Below, in pieces: positions 37,454 to 46,746 of a DNA stretch of 64,000 nt (positions are counted from its first letter, which is position 1; each line of letters starts with the position of its first letter). The notes below the pieces were generated by a model. The model saw nothing but the letters and a program-made list of their open reading frames with translations. It was not told the DNA's origin and ran no database searches. The translations under genes and the position numbers were made by a program. Source of the stretch: Bog-756 sp963831535 (GTDB taxonomy: Bacteria > Actinomycetota > Acidimicrobiia > Acidimicrobiales > RAAP-2); assembly GCA_963831535.1 (NCBI GenBank), contig CAWHQP010000004.1, positions 342,690 to 406,689 of the forward strand, read 5' to 3'.

Positions 37454-37486
37454 TAGCGTCGTTGCATGGAGCCACCATGGAGCTGA
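37454..37486 (+). promoter_or_regulatory. -10 box and 6-codon upstream frame before the nitroreductase gene
   Basis: TAGCGT (37454-37459) is 6 nt before an ATG at 37466. That ATG opens a six-codon frame (MEPPWS) whose TGA at 37484-37486 lies inside the nitroreductase start region, out of frame with it. It may be a leaderless upstream frame or only a chance ATG in an 11-nt leader. Confidence 0.35.
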
Positions 37487-38076
37487 CCGAGGCCATCGCC
37501 CGTCGCCACATGACCAGGAACTTCACCGGGCGAGCCATCGATCCCGGGGTCGTGGACGCCCTATTGGCCGATGCCCTGCGGGCCCCGTCGGCCGGGAATT
37601 CCCAGGGACGGGAGTTCCTCGTGCTCGAGGGCCATGACGAGACCGCCCGCTACTGGCAGGCGGTCACCGACGCATCGTGGCGGGCCACATCTCGCCGGTA
37701 CCCTGGCCTGTCCCGGGCTCCGGTGATCGTGCTGCCGTTCGCCGACCCCGACGCCTACGCGGCCCGGTACGGAGAGCCGGACAAGATCCGGTCCGACGGG
37801 AGGCCGGTGGAATGGGTGATCCCCTTCTGGTACGTGGACACGGCCTTCGCCGTCTTGCACCTGCTCCTAGGCGCCGCCGATCGGGGCGTGGGAGCGGCGT
37901 TCCTGGGCAACTTCCGCGGCGAGAACCAGCTGGTGCAGACCCTGGGCGTTCCCCCGCACCTCCGGTGGCTCGGCGCCGTCCTCCTGGGCGAACCCGCCGA
38001 GCCGGATCCCCCCTCCGCCTCGACGCTGCGACCGCGCCGCACCCTGGAGGACAGCGTGCACCGCGGCCGGTGGTAG
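37477..38076 (+). CDS. Nitroreductase family protein
   Basis: A 199-residue FMN-dependent oxidoreductase-type protein. The opening ELTEAIARRHMTRNFTGRAID and the FMN-phosphate contact RAPSAGNSQGREFLVL are classic, and GAADRGVGAAFLGNF followed by LGAVLLGEPAE forms the C-terminal half. Such enzymes reduce nitro, quinone or unsaturated compounds with NAD(P)H or F420. The start at 37477 aligns with the family. The gene is divergent from the MoeZ-like gene. It could conceivably supply the dehydro-F420 reduction missing from the stand-alone CofE, but nothing in the sequence proves that. Confidence 0.88.
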   Translation: MELTEAIARRHMTRNFTGRAIDPGVVDALLADALRAPSAGNSQGREFLVLEGHDETARYWQAVTDASWRATSRRYPGLSRAPVIVLPFADPDAYAARYGEPDKIRSDGRPVEWVIPFWYVDTAFAVLHLLLGAADRGVGAAFLGNFRGENQLVQTLGVPPHLRWLGAVLLGEPAEPDPPSASTLRPRRTLEDSVHRGRW

Positions 38077-38113
38077 GCGACGGCACCCGCCCGGGTGCGG
38101 ACCGGCTTCATGA

Positions 38114-38142
38114 TTGAAATGCCGTCGCCGGGGGCGTACCAT
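38114..38142 (+). promoter_or_regulatory. Sigma-70-type promoter for the 38217-39340 membrane pair
   Basis: TTGAAA (38114-38119) and TACCAT (38137-38142) with a 17-nt spacer. It would give a leader of about 67 nt that carries an AGAGGGAG-like ribosome site before 38217. Confidence 0.5.
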
Positions 38143-38216
38143 CACCGGAACGGAGCAGGTGGAGGTCCTGTGCGTGCCCACTACTCGCTCACCATGCACG
38201 AGAGGGAGACCCACGT

Positions 38217-38900
38217 ATGACGGATACCGTGGTGACCGACACGGCGGCGACAGCGGCCTCGGGCACAGCTTCGGTGGCCACGGTCGAAGCGGCACGTCCA
38301 CAGACCGGGGCATCCCCACCGGAAGCCCGGGGCGGTCCTCCCCCACCCCCTGAGTTCTCCATCGTGCCGGTACGGGGTCTGCCCATCGTGGCCGTCCTAC
38401 TCATCGGTCTGGTCGTGGCCATCGGGACCAACAACCTCTGGGCCCTCACCTTCTTCCATGTGGGAGGCGGGGGCCTGTGGACGAGCATCGACCTCTTTCT
38501 GGGGTTGATCATCGGACCGATCCTCGGGCGCCTGTCCATCCCGGCCCGGGTGGAGTTCACGGTGCGGTTCATGCCCAAGATGCTGCTGATCATGCCCACC
38601 CTGGTCGCCATGACCCTGGGCGCCGGATTCCAACTGGCGCGCCATGTCGGCAATCTGGACGCCAACTACCCCCACCATGGATGGCTGGTTGCCTCGTACA
38701 TCATCGTCGGGGTGATGGCGGTCATTGCCCTCGGCCTGCTGGAGCCGGCCAATCTCGCGGTCCTGTTCGAACTCAAGAAACCCCGACCCAACGGGGAGCG
38801 CATCGGACGGTTGATGAAGATCTTCGTCTATACAGCGGGGATCACCGGCATCATGCAGATCGCCACCATCTTCATCATGACCTTTCTGGCCAGTCGATGA
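38217..38900 (+). CDS. Multi-pass membrane protein, unknown function
   Basis: A 227-residue protein. The first 45 residues are Thr/Ala/Pro-rich and disordered; then come about five membrane helices, beginning LPIVAVLLIGLVVAIG. A conserved-looking His lies in LTFFHVGGGGLWTSIDLFLG and another in the loop HHGWLVASY. The ending MKIFVYTAGITGIMQIATIFIMTF is strongly hydrophobic. The layout recalls CopD- or DUF2269-type membrane proteins but no family is certain. It has the promoter just described, a ribosome site, and overlaps the next gene by ATGA. Confidence 0.72.
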   Translation: MTDTVVTDTAATAASGTASVATVEAARPQTGASPPEARGGPPPPPEFSIVPVRGLPIVAVLLIGLVVAIGTNNLWALTFFHVGGGGLWTSIDLFLGLIIGPILGRLSIPARVEFTVRFMPKMLLIMPTLVAMTLGAGFQLARHVGNLDANYPHHGWLVASYIIVGVMAVIALGLLEPANLAVLFELKKPRPNGERIGRLMKIFVYTAGITGIMQIATIFIMTFLASR

Positions 38901-39340
38901 GCACCGCCACCGAGCAACTGCGGCCCGAGCCCGACGAGGTCGATCTCCGACAGGCCGGCTTACCGCCGGTGGCCCGGGTGGCCACCTTGGCCCTCGCCCT
39001 GGTGATCGCCGGGGGCATCTGGATGGCCGCCCACTACGACCACCACACCACGTTGGTCCCTGCGGTGGTCTTGGCCGCCGCCGGTGGTGCCCTGGTGCTG
39101 GTCAATGTGGCGCTGTTGTCGCGGATCCCGACGTTCGCCTGGGACGTGTTCTTCCGCGTCTTCGGGTGGACCCTCCTTGCCTATCTGGTCATCGCCGGGA
39201 TCCTCGAGTACGTCTTCATCTTCGACCACACTCCGGCCCGGCAACTGGCGCTGTTCAGCGTGATGCTGGCGCTGTTCGCGGTAGATGTGCCGATGTTGCT
39301 GGCTTTCTCGGTGGCTCGCTACCAGCCCGTGCCGGGCTGA
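38897..39340 (+). CDS. Multi-pass membrane protein, partner of the preceding gene, unknown function
   Basis: A 147-residue protein from ATG 38897, overlapping the upstream stop as ATGA. After an acidic N-terminus it has four membrane helices (VATLALALVIAGGIWMAA, VPAVVLAAAGGALVLVNVALL, LLAYLVIAGILEYVFIF and LFSVMLALFAVDVPMLLAF) with an HYDHH stretch after the first. The tight coupling suggests the two proteins form one complex. I do not recognise a family; the His-rich loop is compatible with metal or haem binding, which is speculation. Confidence 0.72.
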   Translation: MSTATEQLRPEPDEVDLRQAGLPPVARVATLALALVIAGGIWMAAHYDHHTTLVPAVVLAAAGGALVLVNVALLSRIPTFAWDVFFRVFGWTLLAYLVIAGILEYVFIFDHTPARQLALFSVMLALFAVDVPMLLAFSVARYQPVPG

Positions 39341-39455
39341 GGCTCTACGTCTCGACGGATCCCGACGGCCGATCCGCACGGTGTGAGCGACCGCCCGGTG
39401 CCAGCGCCGATGCCGACATACCTCCGCCGACCGGGACGCCGTCCACGGAACGATG

Positions 39456-42400
39456 TCAGAGCAGCGGGTTAGTCACCGGTACCGGGCGGTCGCCTGGCCG
39501 GCCATGGCCATTCCCCGTCTTTCGTCGTTCCCCGACGACGACGGCGCTGAGCACGGCACACAGAGCTACGACCGAGGCGATCTGTGCCGCGGGTCCGAAC
39601 GCTCCGGTATGAGCGCCGGGGACGGCGCTCGGGTCCAGCCCGACGATCAGTCCCGCGGCAGCGAACGACAAGCCGGCGATGAGCGCCACGGCCGTACTGC
39701 CCCAGCGCCACGCCACGAGGCACAGGGGGACGAGGGACAGCGCCAGCCACCCACCGATGCTGACACCGACGACCGCCGCACACGCCGCGAGGACCCACCC
39801 CGGTAGCTTCGGGCGGGGCCCGGACGGTCCGAGCGGCGAACCACGGTCCCGCATCAGAGCCAGGACCAACAACACCAGGAGCAAGATGGCGCCGAGAATC
39901 AGCGCATCCCGGTAGATGTGATCGGGGGTGAAGGTCATGGTGATCGTCCCCGCCGTGCCGGCCGGGACCACCCACCCCTGTTGCCAGCCATCGAGTCGGA
40001 CGGGTGTGAGCGATCGACCATCGAAGCTGGCCACCCAGCCGACGTCGTAGTTCTGAGCCACCTGGATGTAGGTCGCCGATCCGGCGCTCACCGCCACTGT
40101 GCGACGACCCGGCGACCAGGTGAGGATGCGAGCCGTTCGCTTTCCGGACGTACCCGAGGTCGAGGTGGCACCGGGGCTCTGGGCCAAGAGCCCGGTGGTC
40201 ACGAACATCCCACTCGTGGGGAAGGCGAACAGGTGCGGGCCTGCGGCGAGCTTGAGCCCAGCGCCCGTGCAGGCGTGCACGCTCATCGGCTGGAGGTTGA
40301 CCAGATTGCCGAGGGTCCCCGACACCGAGGTCTGGAGGACCGTTCCGTCGACCGTCACCTCGGGGCCCTCGCCGCAGGACAATCTCACCGGGGACGAGAA
40401 GGTCGGCGCCTGAGGAACGGTGGCCGCCAGCGCCGGTATGCCGATCGAGGACAGTCCCACCGGCAGGGTTAGGGGTATCCCGCTCAGGGGGACCGTGGTC
40501 ACGCGCTTGGTCACTCCCACGAACTGGACCGTGAGGGTGTCCGTGGTAAGCGGCGCGAAGGTGATGAGCCCTCCGTTCCGGGGTACGGCAAGGCGACGGC
40601 TCCCCGACGCTGAGGCCACCACGATCTCCGTTGGCCGGCTGGCTGCGGACGAGAGTCCGAGCACGATCGATCCGACGGGACGGGCCCCGGCCCAATGGAG
40701 CGTCAGGGTCGGGTCCGGATCACCGGCTCCGGCGATCCACGGGGACGACGATCGCTGCACCAGATTCCCCGGCCGGAAACGCGGTAGATCACCGAGCGAC
40801 GAGCTGGCGCTTATCTGGACGACCTCGTCAGACCGCGCCTCGAGGAGCGAGATCAGGTTGTCGAGCGGAACCCCGGGGGTGGGAACAGCGGTGCCGGTGA
40901 TGGTCATCGATGTGGCCCGGGGGAGATCGACCTTCCGGGGAATGGGTTCCACCAGACTGGTGGGGTCGATGAAGTCGAGGTTGGGGTTGGTGACCGGCGC
41001 ATCGATGTTGACGATGACCGGGCGGTCAGACCCGCCCGAGAACGTGGCCAGATCGTCGGTGGGAAGCTGCATGGCCGGATGGAACGTGACTCCGGGAATG
41101 GTCACATTGATGATCCCCGCCCCCAGGGGGCCGATGAACGATGGCCTCGACGGTGGGCGCACCGCATCGATGGTGACGGTGAGATGTCGAGTCTCTCCGT
41201 GGGCCACCGACACCTCGACCGGGGAGTCTTGGACCGGCAGGTTCCTCTGGACCACCCCCGCGTCGGTGGCCAGCGTCACCCGGGTAATCATGGGTCGGAT
41301 CTGTGAGTTGTCCAATGGGGTGATGCCGATCGACGACAACGGGATGGACCGATCGAAGGTGATGGAGAGGGACTGGCCCACCGAATCATCGGCTGCCGTC
41401 GCCACCCACGCCGTGAAGGGATCGCCGTCGAACGCCGAGTCCGGTCCCTCCGTGGGTTCGTTGTAGAGAGGCGAGGAGCCAACCGATGTCGCCGAGTCCG
41501 ACGCGGCGCCGATCGGTGACGACACCGTCTGGGTACCTGCACCCGACACCACCTGATAGTCCAACGGGACGCCCGGCGCCGAACCACCGGGCCGCTGTCC
41601 TGGCCCGAGCAGGTACGAGTAGGAATTCCCGATCTGGCCGAAGGAGACCGCCCGCCGCTGATTGCCATCGGTGACGGCCCAGGTTGCCCCCGGAGAGGAC
41701 GCCGCACCTGAACCGTCGGGATCCTTGGCCAGCACAGCAGGACGACCGTTGAGGGCGCCGGCACCAGCCAAGGCGAGCAGCGATCCGCTCGATCCGCTGA
41801 CCACGATGGGCCGTGACGCAGCGTAGGTCTGAACCTCGCCGCCAGGGGGGTCCACCCGATAGATCTCGACCGGTCGGAGATGGGTGTACGAGGGCGAGTC
41901 ATAGACGGGGAGGGCACCGCGCGTCACCTGCGACAGGGGGAGGAAGGGCCCGAACGATGCCACTTCTGTGAGGCCGGGGGTCTCGCTGAGGACCTGATGG
42001 ACCGATGCTGGAGGAGGCGCCCCGGTCAGGGCCAGGTTGAGATCGTTCCGTTCCACCACGTAGTCAATTCCCGAGCGCGACAGGTACTCGGCCAGTCCGG
42101 GCTGGGCCGTTCCGGTGGAGATGGCGTCCTCGACCGTGCTGAGCATGACCGTGTTGCCATTGGAGCCCAACGGAACGACGGACCGGGCAGTAACGGATGT
42201 GGACGTGAGGATGGAGAGAGGCTCGTCCTCCGGTTTGCCCCAGGTGTACTCGCCGAATGTGGCACCAGGCACAAGCAGCGTCGTCTGATCCCCTTGATGA
42301 GTCCCGATCCAGTCGGCGGCCTGTGTCCAGTAGTGAGGGATGGCCGCGAACCCACCGGACGGGTAGAGGTCTCGCTGCCAGAAGGGCATGGCGGCGAGGA

Positions 42401-43952
42401 ACACGACGACCAGGGCCAGTATGCCCATCAGCATCCGCCATCCGTTCCTCCGGAGCCGGGGTGTCGTTGCTCGGTCGGCGTGGCGGCGGGGAAGAGAGGA
42501 TCTCAATCGAGCTACACCCAGGGTGAAGGGCAAGAGCACGTCAGGAGAGGAGCGGGCCACCGTGGAGCGCTTGTCGGCCCAGTCTTCCGGCCCGGACTTC
42601 TCCGCTGCGGTGGTGAAGGCCCAGAACAGTCGGGCCGCGCCGAGCGTCAGAGGAAGGAGGACGTCCGGTGAGGAGCGGGCCACGTCACTTCGGATGTCGG
42701 CCCACTCGCGACCGTGGACCCTGACGCGGTCGCTGGAGATGGTCGAGATCAGCCACACCAATCCGAGGGCGATGGGCAGGGCCACGTCGGGTGAGAACTT
42801 AGCCACACTGCGCAAGGGCGCCAGATTGCCCTGCAGCATGGCCTGCACATGATGAGAAAAAGGCCCGGCCAGTGAACCGCTGTAGCCGATGGCGATGACC
42901 ACCACACCCACACTGAGTGTGGCCACCAGGAACAGCCGCTCCACGATGCGTCTGGCCAAGCCACAAAGGCCCAGGGCCGTCACCAGCGCCGTGCCCACGA
43001 TGGCCGCCCCCGAGGTCACCAGCGTCCAGGCACCGGGGATGAGCGGGCTTCCCAGATGGTAGTAGTCGGTCCAGTAGGAAGCACCGCGCAGGGCCTCGAA
43101 TACCGATGCTGTCGACGTCGTGGTGACGGCCGACTCAGTGTAGGGAACGTAGTTGTAACCGTAGATACCTTGCAGGATTGTAGGCACGACCCACCAGAGA
43201 GTGGCCAGTGCCAACGAGACGATCCACCAGATGGACAGGGAGCGACGACGGGGTCCCGGATCCCGAGTGAGTAACCAGAGGATGCCGACGGGTAGAACGG
43301 CAACAACAACCGTGGCGTTGACTCCTCCCATCAGGGCGACGGCGATGCCCGAACGGGCCGCGGCCCTTCTCGGGGATCCACCGCGGGCTCCGAGGATCAG
43401 GGGATGCAGCAACCAGGGCGTGAGCATCACGGCGAGGAGGGTCGCTGACGACGCGGCCCAGGTGACCACGATAGGTGCGGCACAGTAGGTGATGCCCCCG
43501 AGAACACGCGCCCAGCGCTTCCCGATTCCGAGGGTCTCCGCCACTCGAACCACACCCCAGGCCCCGACGGTGAGGAGTACCGCCAACCAGATCCGCTCGG
43601 CCCACCAGGTAGGAATATGAAGGAGGTGAGTAACCGCGAAGAACGGCGCCATGGGGAAGAGGTAGCCGAACGTCTGGTCCTGAACCGAACCCGACGACAC
43701 TGTCTGACTCCAAAGGTGGAGCGAGGAACGTATCCACGCCCACGGAGTCATGAGGACCGGGAGCTTCGTGTCATCGACGATGAGCCCTGGCGCCTGGACC
43801 ATGGTCACCACGAGGAAGAAGGCTCCCAGCCCCACCAGAACCCACCGGCTGAGTGGATCGCTGCAGGGTGCGCGGTCAGCTATGGCCGGTGCCGGCCGCC
43901 CTGGCTCCACCGCAGCGTGCCCCTCGAGTGCGGTCCGCACGGTCACTGTCAC
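39456..43952 (-). CDS. AftD-like alpha-(1->3)-arabinofuranosyltransferase family protein
   Basis: About 1,498 residues. A GT-C-type membrane part (about residues 40-500) starts with SRWVLVGLGAFFLVV, has an Asp-rich first external loop (LIVDDTKLPVLMTPW) and many helices. A very long external region with carbohydrate-binding-like beta domains and two to three C-terminal helices follows. Size and order match mycobacterial AftD, which branches arabinan using decaprenyl-phosphate arabinose. The GTG at 43952 overlaps the upstream GT4 stop as GTGA, which sets the start. Acidimicrobiia are not known for mycolyl-arabinogalactan, so the glycan made is unclear. Likely acts on lipid-linked glycan outside the membrane. 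Confidence 0.87.
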   Translation of the reverse strand: MTVTVRTALEGHAAVEPGRPAPAIADRAPCSDPLSRWVLVGLGAFFLVVTMVQAPGLIVDDTKLPVLMTPWAWIRSSLHLWSQTVSSGSVQDQTFGYLFPMAPFFAVTHLLHIPTWWAERIWLAVLLTVGAWGVVRVAETLGIGKRWARVLGGITYCAAPIVVTWAASSATLLAVMLTPWLLHPLILGARGGSPRRAAARSGIAVALMGGVNATVVVAVLPVGILWLLTRDPGPRRRSLSIWWIVSLALATLWWVVPTILQGIYGYNYVPYTESAVTTTSTASVFEALRGASYWTDYYHLGSPLIPGAWTLVTSGAAIVGTALVTALGLCGLARRIVERLFLVATLSVGVVVIAIGYSGSLAGPFSHHVQAMLQGNLAPLRSVAKFSPDVALPIALGLVWLISTISSDRVRVHGREWADIRSDVARSSPDVLLPLTLGAARLFWAFTTAAEKSGPEDWADKRSTVARSSPDVLLPFTLGVARLRSSLPRRHADRATTPRLRRNGWRMLMGILALVVVFLAAMPFWQRDLYPSGGFAAIPHYWTQAADWIGTHQGDQTTLLVPGATFGEYTWGKPEDEPLSILTSTSVTARSVVPLGSNGNTVMLSTVEDAISTGTAQPGLAEYLSRSGIDYVVERNDLNLALTGAPPPASVHQVLSETPGLTEVASFGPFLPLSQVTRGALPVYDSPSYTHLRPVEIYRVDPPGGEVQTYAASRPIVVSGSSGSLLALAGAGALNGRPAVLAKDPDGSGAASSPGATWAVTDGNQRRAVSFGQIGNSYSYLLGPGQRPGGSAPGVPLDYQVVSGAGTQTVSSPIGAASDSATSVGSSPLYNEPTEGPDSAFDGDPFTAWVATAADDSVGQSLSITFDRSIPLSSIGITPLDNSQIRPMITRVTLATDAGVVQRNLPVQDSPVEVSVAHGETRHLTVTIDAVRPPSRPSFIGPLGAGIINVTIPGVTFHPAMQLPTDDLATFSGGSDRPVIVNIDAPVTNPNLDFIDPTSLVEPIPRKVDLPRATSMTITGTAVPTPGVPLDNLISLLEARSDEVVQISASSSLGDLPRFRPGNLVQRSSSPWIAGAGDPDPTLTLHWAGARPVGSIVLGLSSAASRPTEIVVASASGSRRLAVPRNGGLITFAPLTTDTLTVQFVGVTKRVTTVPLSGIPLTLPVGLSSIGIPALAATVPQAPTFSSPVRLSCGEGPEVTVDGTVLQTSVSGTLGNLVNLQPMSVHACTGAGLKLAAGPHLFAFPTSGMFVTTGLLAQSPGATSTSGTSGKRTARILTWSPGRRTVAVSAGSATYIQVAQNYDVGWVASFDGRSLTPVRLDGWQQGWVVPAGTAGTITMTFTPDHIYRDALILGAILLLVLLVLALMRDRGSPLGPSGPRPKLPGWVLAACAAVVGVSIGGWLALSLVPLCLVAWRWGSTAVALIAGLSFAAAGLIVGLDPSAVPGAHTGAFGPAAQIASVVALCAVLSAVVVGERRKTGNGHGRPGDRPVPVTNPLL

Positions 43953-45016
43953 GGGCGGCCTGCCGAGGGTACGACGCGGACGGCGACGGCCTCGAAATCG
44001 CGGGCTATCTTGTTCCACCCGAACAAGGCGGCATGTCGACGGGCTCCGGCAGACAGGTGACGGCGTCGCTCCGGCGAGCCAGCGAAGGCGATCCACTCGC
44101 GGACCAGGTCGTCCTCGGACTCGACCAGAATTCCACTCTCGCCGTCAACGATGGCGTCCTTCACTCCGGGCACCTTGAACCCAATGGCCGGAGTTCCGAC
44201 CTGTGCCGCCTCGGTGATCACAATGCCCCATCCCTCATGCTGTGCCGAATGCACGAGTCCCCACGCCTGGCCCAACAGACGCCATTTACTGGTCTCGTCG
44301 ACCCTACCGGCGAACTCGACGCCATTGCCAGCCACGGCCTCGAGGGAGGCCCTCTCCGGGCCGTCCCCGATCACGATCAGGCGACCACCCACCACCGGGT
44401 GTACCCGGTCCCACACGCGCAGTAGTAAATCGAGACGCTTGTGAGGCATGAGCCTGCCGGCGCACACGAACAACGGCTGGTCAGAACGGGGCACACCGGA
44501 GACGGTGGGGGGATCGACACCGGGGTGGACGATGTGAATCCGGCCCGGTTCGATGCCGATGTCGGCCAGTGCGGATGCCGTGGAGGCCGAGTTGGCCACG
44601 AAGGGCACGCGCCGATAGACGCGCGGCATGACCTTGGCCTCGGTAATGCGGCCCAGGGCGGCCAGGGCCGGGGAAAACCGTTGATCCCACTGATCACTGT
44701 GCACATGGTGGACGAGGGCCAGTATGGGCTTCTTCCGCCAGAGCGGGGAGAAGTACGGCAGTCCGTTCTCGGTGTCGACCAGCAGATCCCAGTCTCGGAC
44801 CGTTCGGTGGTGGGCGAGAGGTGCACGCGCGTACTGGGTGAAGGTTCCCCCGAGGTCGATGACCGGATACGCACGCCCGGCCACGGGACCTCCACACAGA
44901 TGGGCCACCTCGTGACCCATGCCCATCAGCTCGACGGCCAAACGATCGATGAAGACTTCCGAGCCACCGCCAAGTGGATTGGCCAGATCCCGCCAACTCA
45001 AAAAGGCGATACGCAT
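43949..45016 (-). CDS. GT4 family glycosyltransferase
   Basis: A 355-residue GT-B enzyme. MRIAFLSWRDLANPLGGGSE opens the acceptor domain; VCAGRLMPHKRLDLLLR, VIGDGPER and EGWGIVITEAAQVGTPAIG mark the donor domain. It would transfer a sugar from a nucleotide donor to the lipid-linked glycan also handled by its neighbours. It follows the methyltransferase gene by 4 nt and overlaps the AftD-like gene by GTGA, so these genes are one operon. Confidence 0.9.
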   Translation of the reverse strand: MRIAFLSWRDLANPLGGGSEVFIDRLAVELMGMGHEVAHLCGGPVAGRAYPVIDLGGTFTQYARAPLAHHRTVRDWDLLVDTENGLPYFSPLWRKKPILALVHHVHSDQWDQRFSPALAALGRITEAKVMPRVYRRVPFVANSASTASALADIGIEPGRIHIVHPGVDPPTVSGVPRSDQPLFVCAGRLMPHKRLDLLLRVWDRVHPVVGGRLIVIGDGPERASLEAVAGNGVEFAGRVDETSKWRLLGQAWGLVHSAQHEGWGIVITEAAQVGTPAIGFKVPGVKDAIVDGESGILVESEDDLVREWIAFAGSPERRRHLSAGARRHAALFGWNKIARDFEAVAVRVVPSAGRP

Positions 45017-45020
45017 GTCG

Positions 45021-45767
45021 CTACCCGGCCAAAGGGGCTTCGTAAACTCCGTTGTTGCGACGCATCACCACGACCAAGTTCCACGTCAGGAACTCTCGGA
45101 GTACCGGAATCCGAACCAGGGGCTTGGTCCACCGCGGATAGTAACGGGGAAACACATCGACCACGGTGACGTCGGAACGAGACTCACACCAGTGCAGCAC
45201 CTGGCCGACACCCAGTGGGAAGAGACTCTCGCCGTAGAGGTTCTTGGCTGGGACACCGTGGACGCGCTCGTAGCGTCGGGCTGCCCACGCCCCACCCAAG
45301 AAATGCCACGGCGACGTCTCATGCCCACCCCACGGCGAGAGCCAATTGGTGAAGGTCAGGTAGATGACACCCCCCGGGGACACCACCCGCACCATCTCCG
45401 AAAGCATGTGCGTAGGACGGACCACATGTTCCAGCACGTTCGATGAGTAACTGACATCGACCGACGCCGTGGTCAGCGGAAGCGCAGCGCCATCGGCTGC
45501 CACCCCGTTCACCAGCCTCCGTCCGTGCTCGACCATCTGGTCGAAGTCGTACTCGGCCGTAACCGAATTGGCACCTATCTCCCGAAACGCGTCGGCCACA
45601 TAGCCCGAGGCCCCTCCGACGTCCAGGACCATGGCGCCGACCAACTGGCAGTAGCGGGAGACATCCTCCACGGTGTCCTCGGCCAGCAGCCGATAGAAGG
45701 TGGCTGGATCGGTTCGCTCGTTTCGAAAGGCCTGGAAGAGTTGGAAAGAGCGCTTTACGCCCTTCAT
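45021..45767 (-). CDS. Class I SAM-dependent methyltransferase
   Basis: About 248 residues from ATG 45767. The SAM-binding block VLDVGGASGYVADAFRE is followed by VTAEYDF, DGAALPLTTASVDVSYSSNVLEHV (motif typical of methyltransf_11) and VSPGGVIYLTFTNW. The methyl acceptor is probably a sugar of the envelope glycan, given its place between two glycosyltransferases. The start is set by position, one nucleotide after the upstream GT2 stop; longer frames upstream are only open by chance. Confidence 0.87.
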   Translation of the reverse strand: MKGVKRSFQLFQAFRNERTDPATFYRLLAEDTVEDVSRYCQLVGAMVLDVGGASGYVADAFREIGANSVTAEYDFDQMVEHGRRLVNGVAADGAALPLTTASVDVSYSSNVLEHVVRPTHMLSEMVRVVSPGGVIYLTFTNWLSPWGGHETSPWHFLGGAWAARRYERVHGVPAKNLYGESLFPLGVGQVLHWCESRSDVTVVDVFPRYYPRWTKPLVRIPVLREFLTWNLVVVMRRNNGVYEAPLAG

Positions 45768-45768
45768 G

Positions 45769-46746
45769 TCATCCCGCCCACTCCAATTGTCCCGATCTGT
45801 TCGGGTCGATCGGCTTGAACAGGGCATCGAACTCGACGCTGAGCACCTGGGGGTCGTAGCTCTGCAGCGAGGTGAGCAGCCGCTTGGAGATGCGGCGCGC
45901 CGTGGTGGGGGGCACGCACGGGAACAGGATGGCCGTGCCCTCCTCCCAACTGATGGTGAGGTCCACGCTCCGGGTACACGGCCGGATGAGTGAGGTCGCC
46001 GCATCGATGGGCACCTCGGGAAGAAACAGGCCCTGCATGGGTGGTTGAATCCGCCAGGTCCGTCGGGTCCGCGCCACATCGGTCATCATCTGGACAGCGT
46101 CCCGGAACGGCCGGATGTGGCTGCCGTCCACCTCGGTCCAGCGAACAGGCACTTCCTGGGTCCTCAATCCGAGCCTGGTCGCCAGATTGAGGACTTCGAC
46201 ATCGAAGGCATAACGATCCACGCGGCTGCCGTGGAAGAGCAGTTTGGCAATGGAGCCCTTGAACGCTTTGAAACCGCATTGGGTGTCGCTCATGGGCAGG
46301 TGCATCAGCCTGGCCACGACCAACCCGAACGTCCGGGTCATCATGGTCCGATGGGAACTCCGGTCGTTGACCGACGACGAGACGTGGGTCCTGGAACCCA
46401 CCGCCACGTCGTTGTCCTTGAGGGTGCGCACGAGGGTTCCGAGATCACGGGGATCGGTCTCCATGTCGGCGTCGACAAACGCGATTACGTCGCCCCGAGC
46501 CCTCACGACTCCGGCGCGCACAGCAGCACCCTTCCCGCTGTTCCGAGCAAGCGATAGCACCGAATACTGGGGCCAAGACGCCAACTGCTGTTGCGCCACC
46601 TCGGCGGTGCCGTCGGTGCTGCCGTCATCGACCACCAGGATTTCGGTGTCGTCCGGTGGCAGTCCGTCCAGCAACTGAGCGAGCCCAGCCGAAAGTCTGT
46701 CCGCCTCGTTATAGGCGGGTATGACCAAACTAAGCCTTGTCGTCAA
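45769..46746 (-). CDS. GT2 glycosyltransferase (dolichyl/polyprenyl-phosphate glucosyltransferase-like) with C-terminal extension
   Basis: A 325-residue GT-A enzyme. It has LSLVIPAYNEADRLSAGL, VVDDGSTDGTAEV, GKGAAVRAGV and the FVDADMETDP metal-binding motif, then QCGFKAFKG and the SHIRPFRDA region, as in ALG5-like enzymes. The last 80 residues form an extra domain with no match I recognise. It begins with TTG at 46746, supported by GAGGAG (plus-strand 46752-46757) 5 nt upstream. It should load a hexose onto polyprenyl phosphate for the membrane enzymes of this cluster. Confidence 0.88.
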   Translation of the reverse strand: MTTRLSLVIPAYNEADRLSAGLAQLLDGLPPDDTEILVVDDGSTDGTAEVAQQQLASWPQYSVLSLARNSGKGAAVRAGVVRARGDVIAFVDADMETDPRDLGTLVRTLKDNDVAVGSRTHVSSSVNDRSSHRTMMTRTFGLVVARLMHLPMSDTQCGFKAFKGSIAKLLFHGSRVDRYAFDVEVLNLATRLGLRTQEVPVRWTEVDGSHIRPFRDAVQMMTDVARTRRTWRIQPPMQGLFLPEVPIDAATSLIRPCTRSVDLTISWEEGTAILFPCVPPTTARRISKRLLTSLQSYDPQVLSVEFDALFKPIDPNRSGQLEWAG

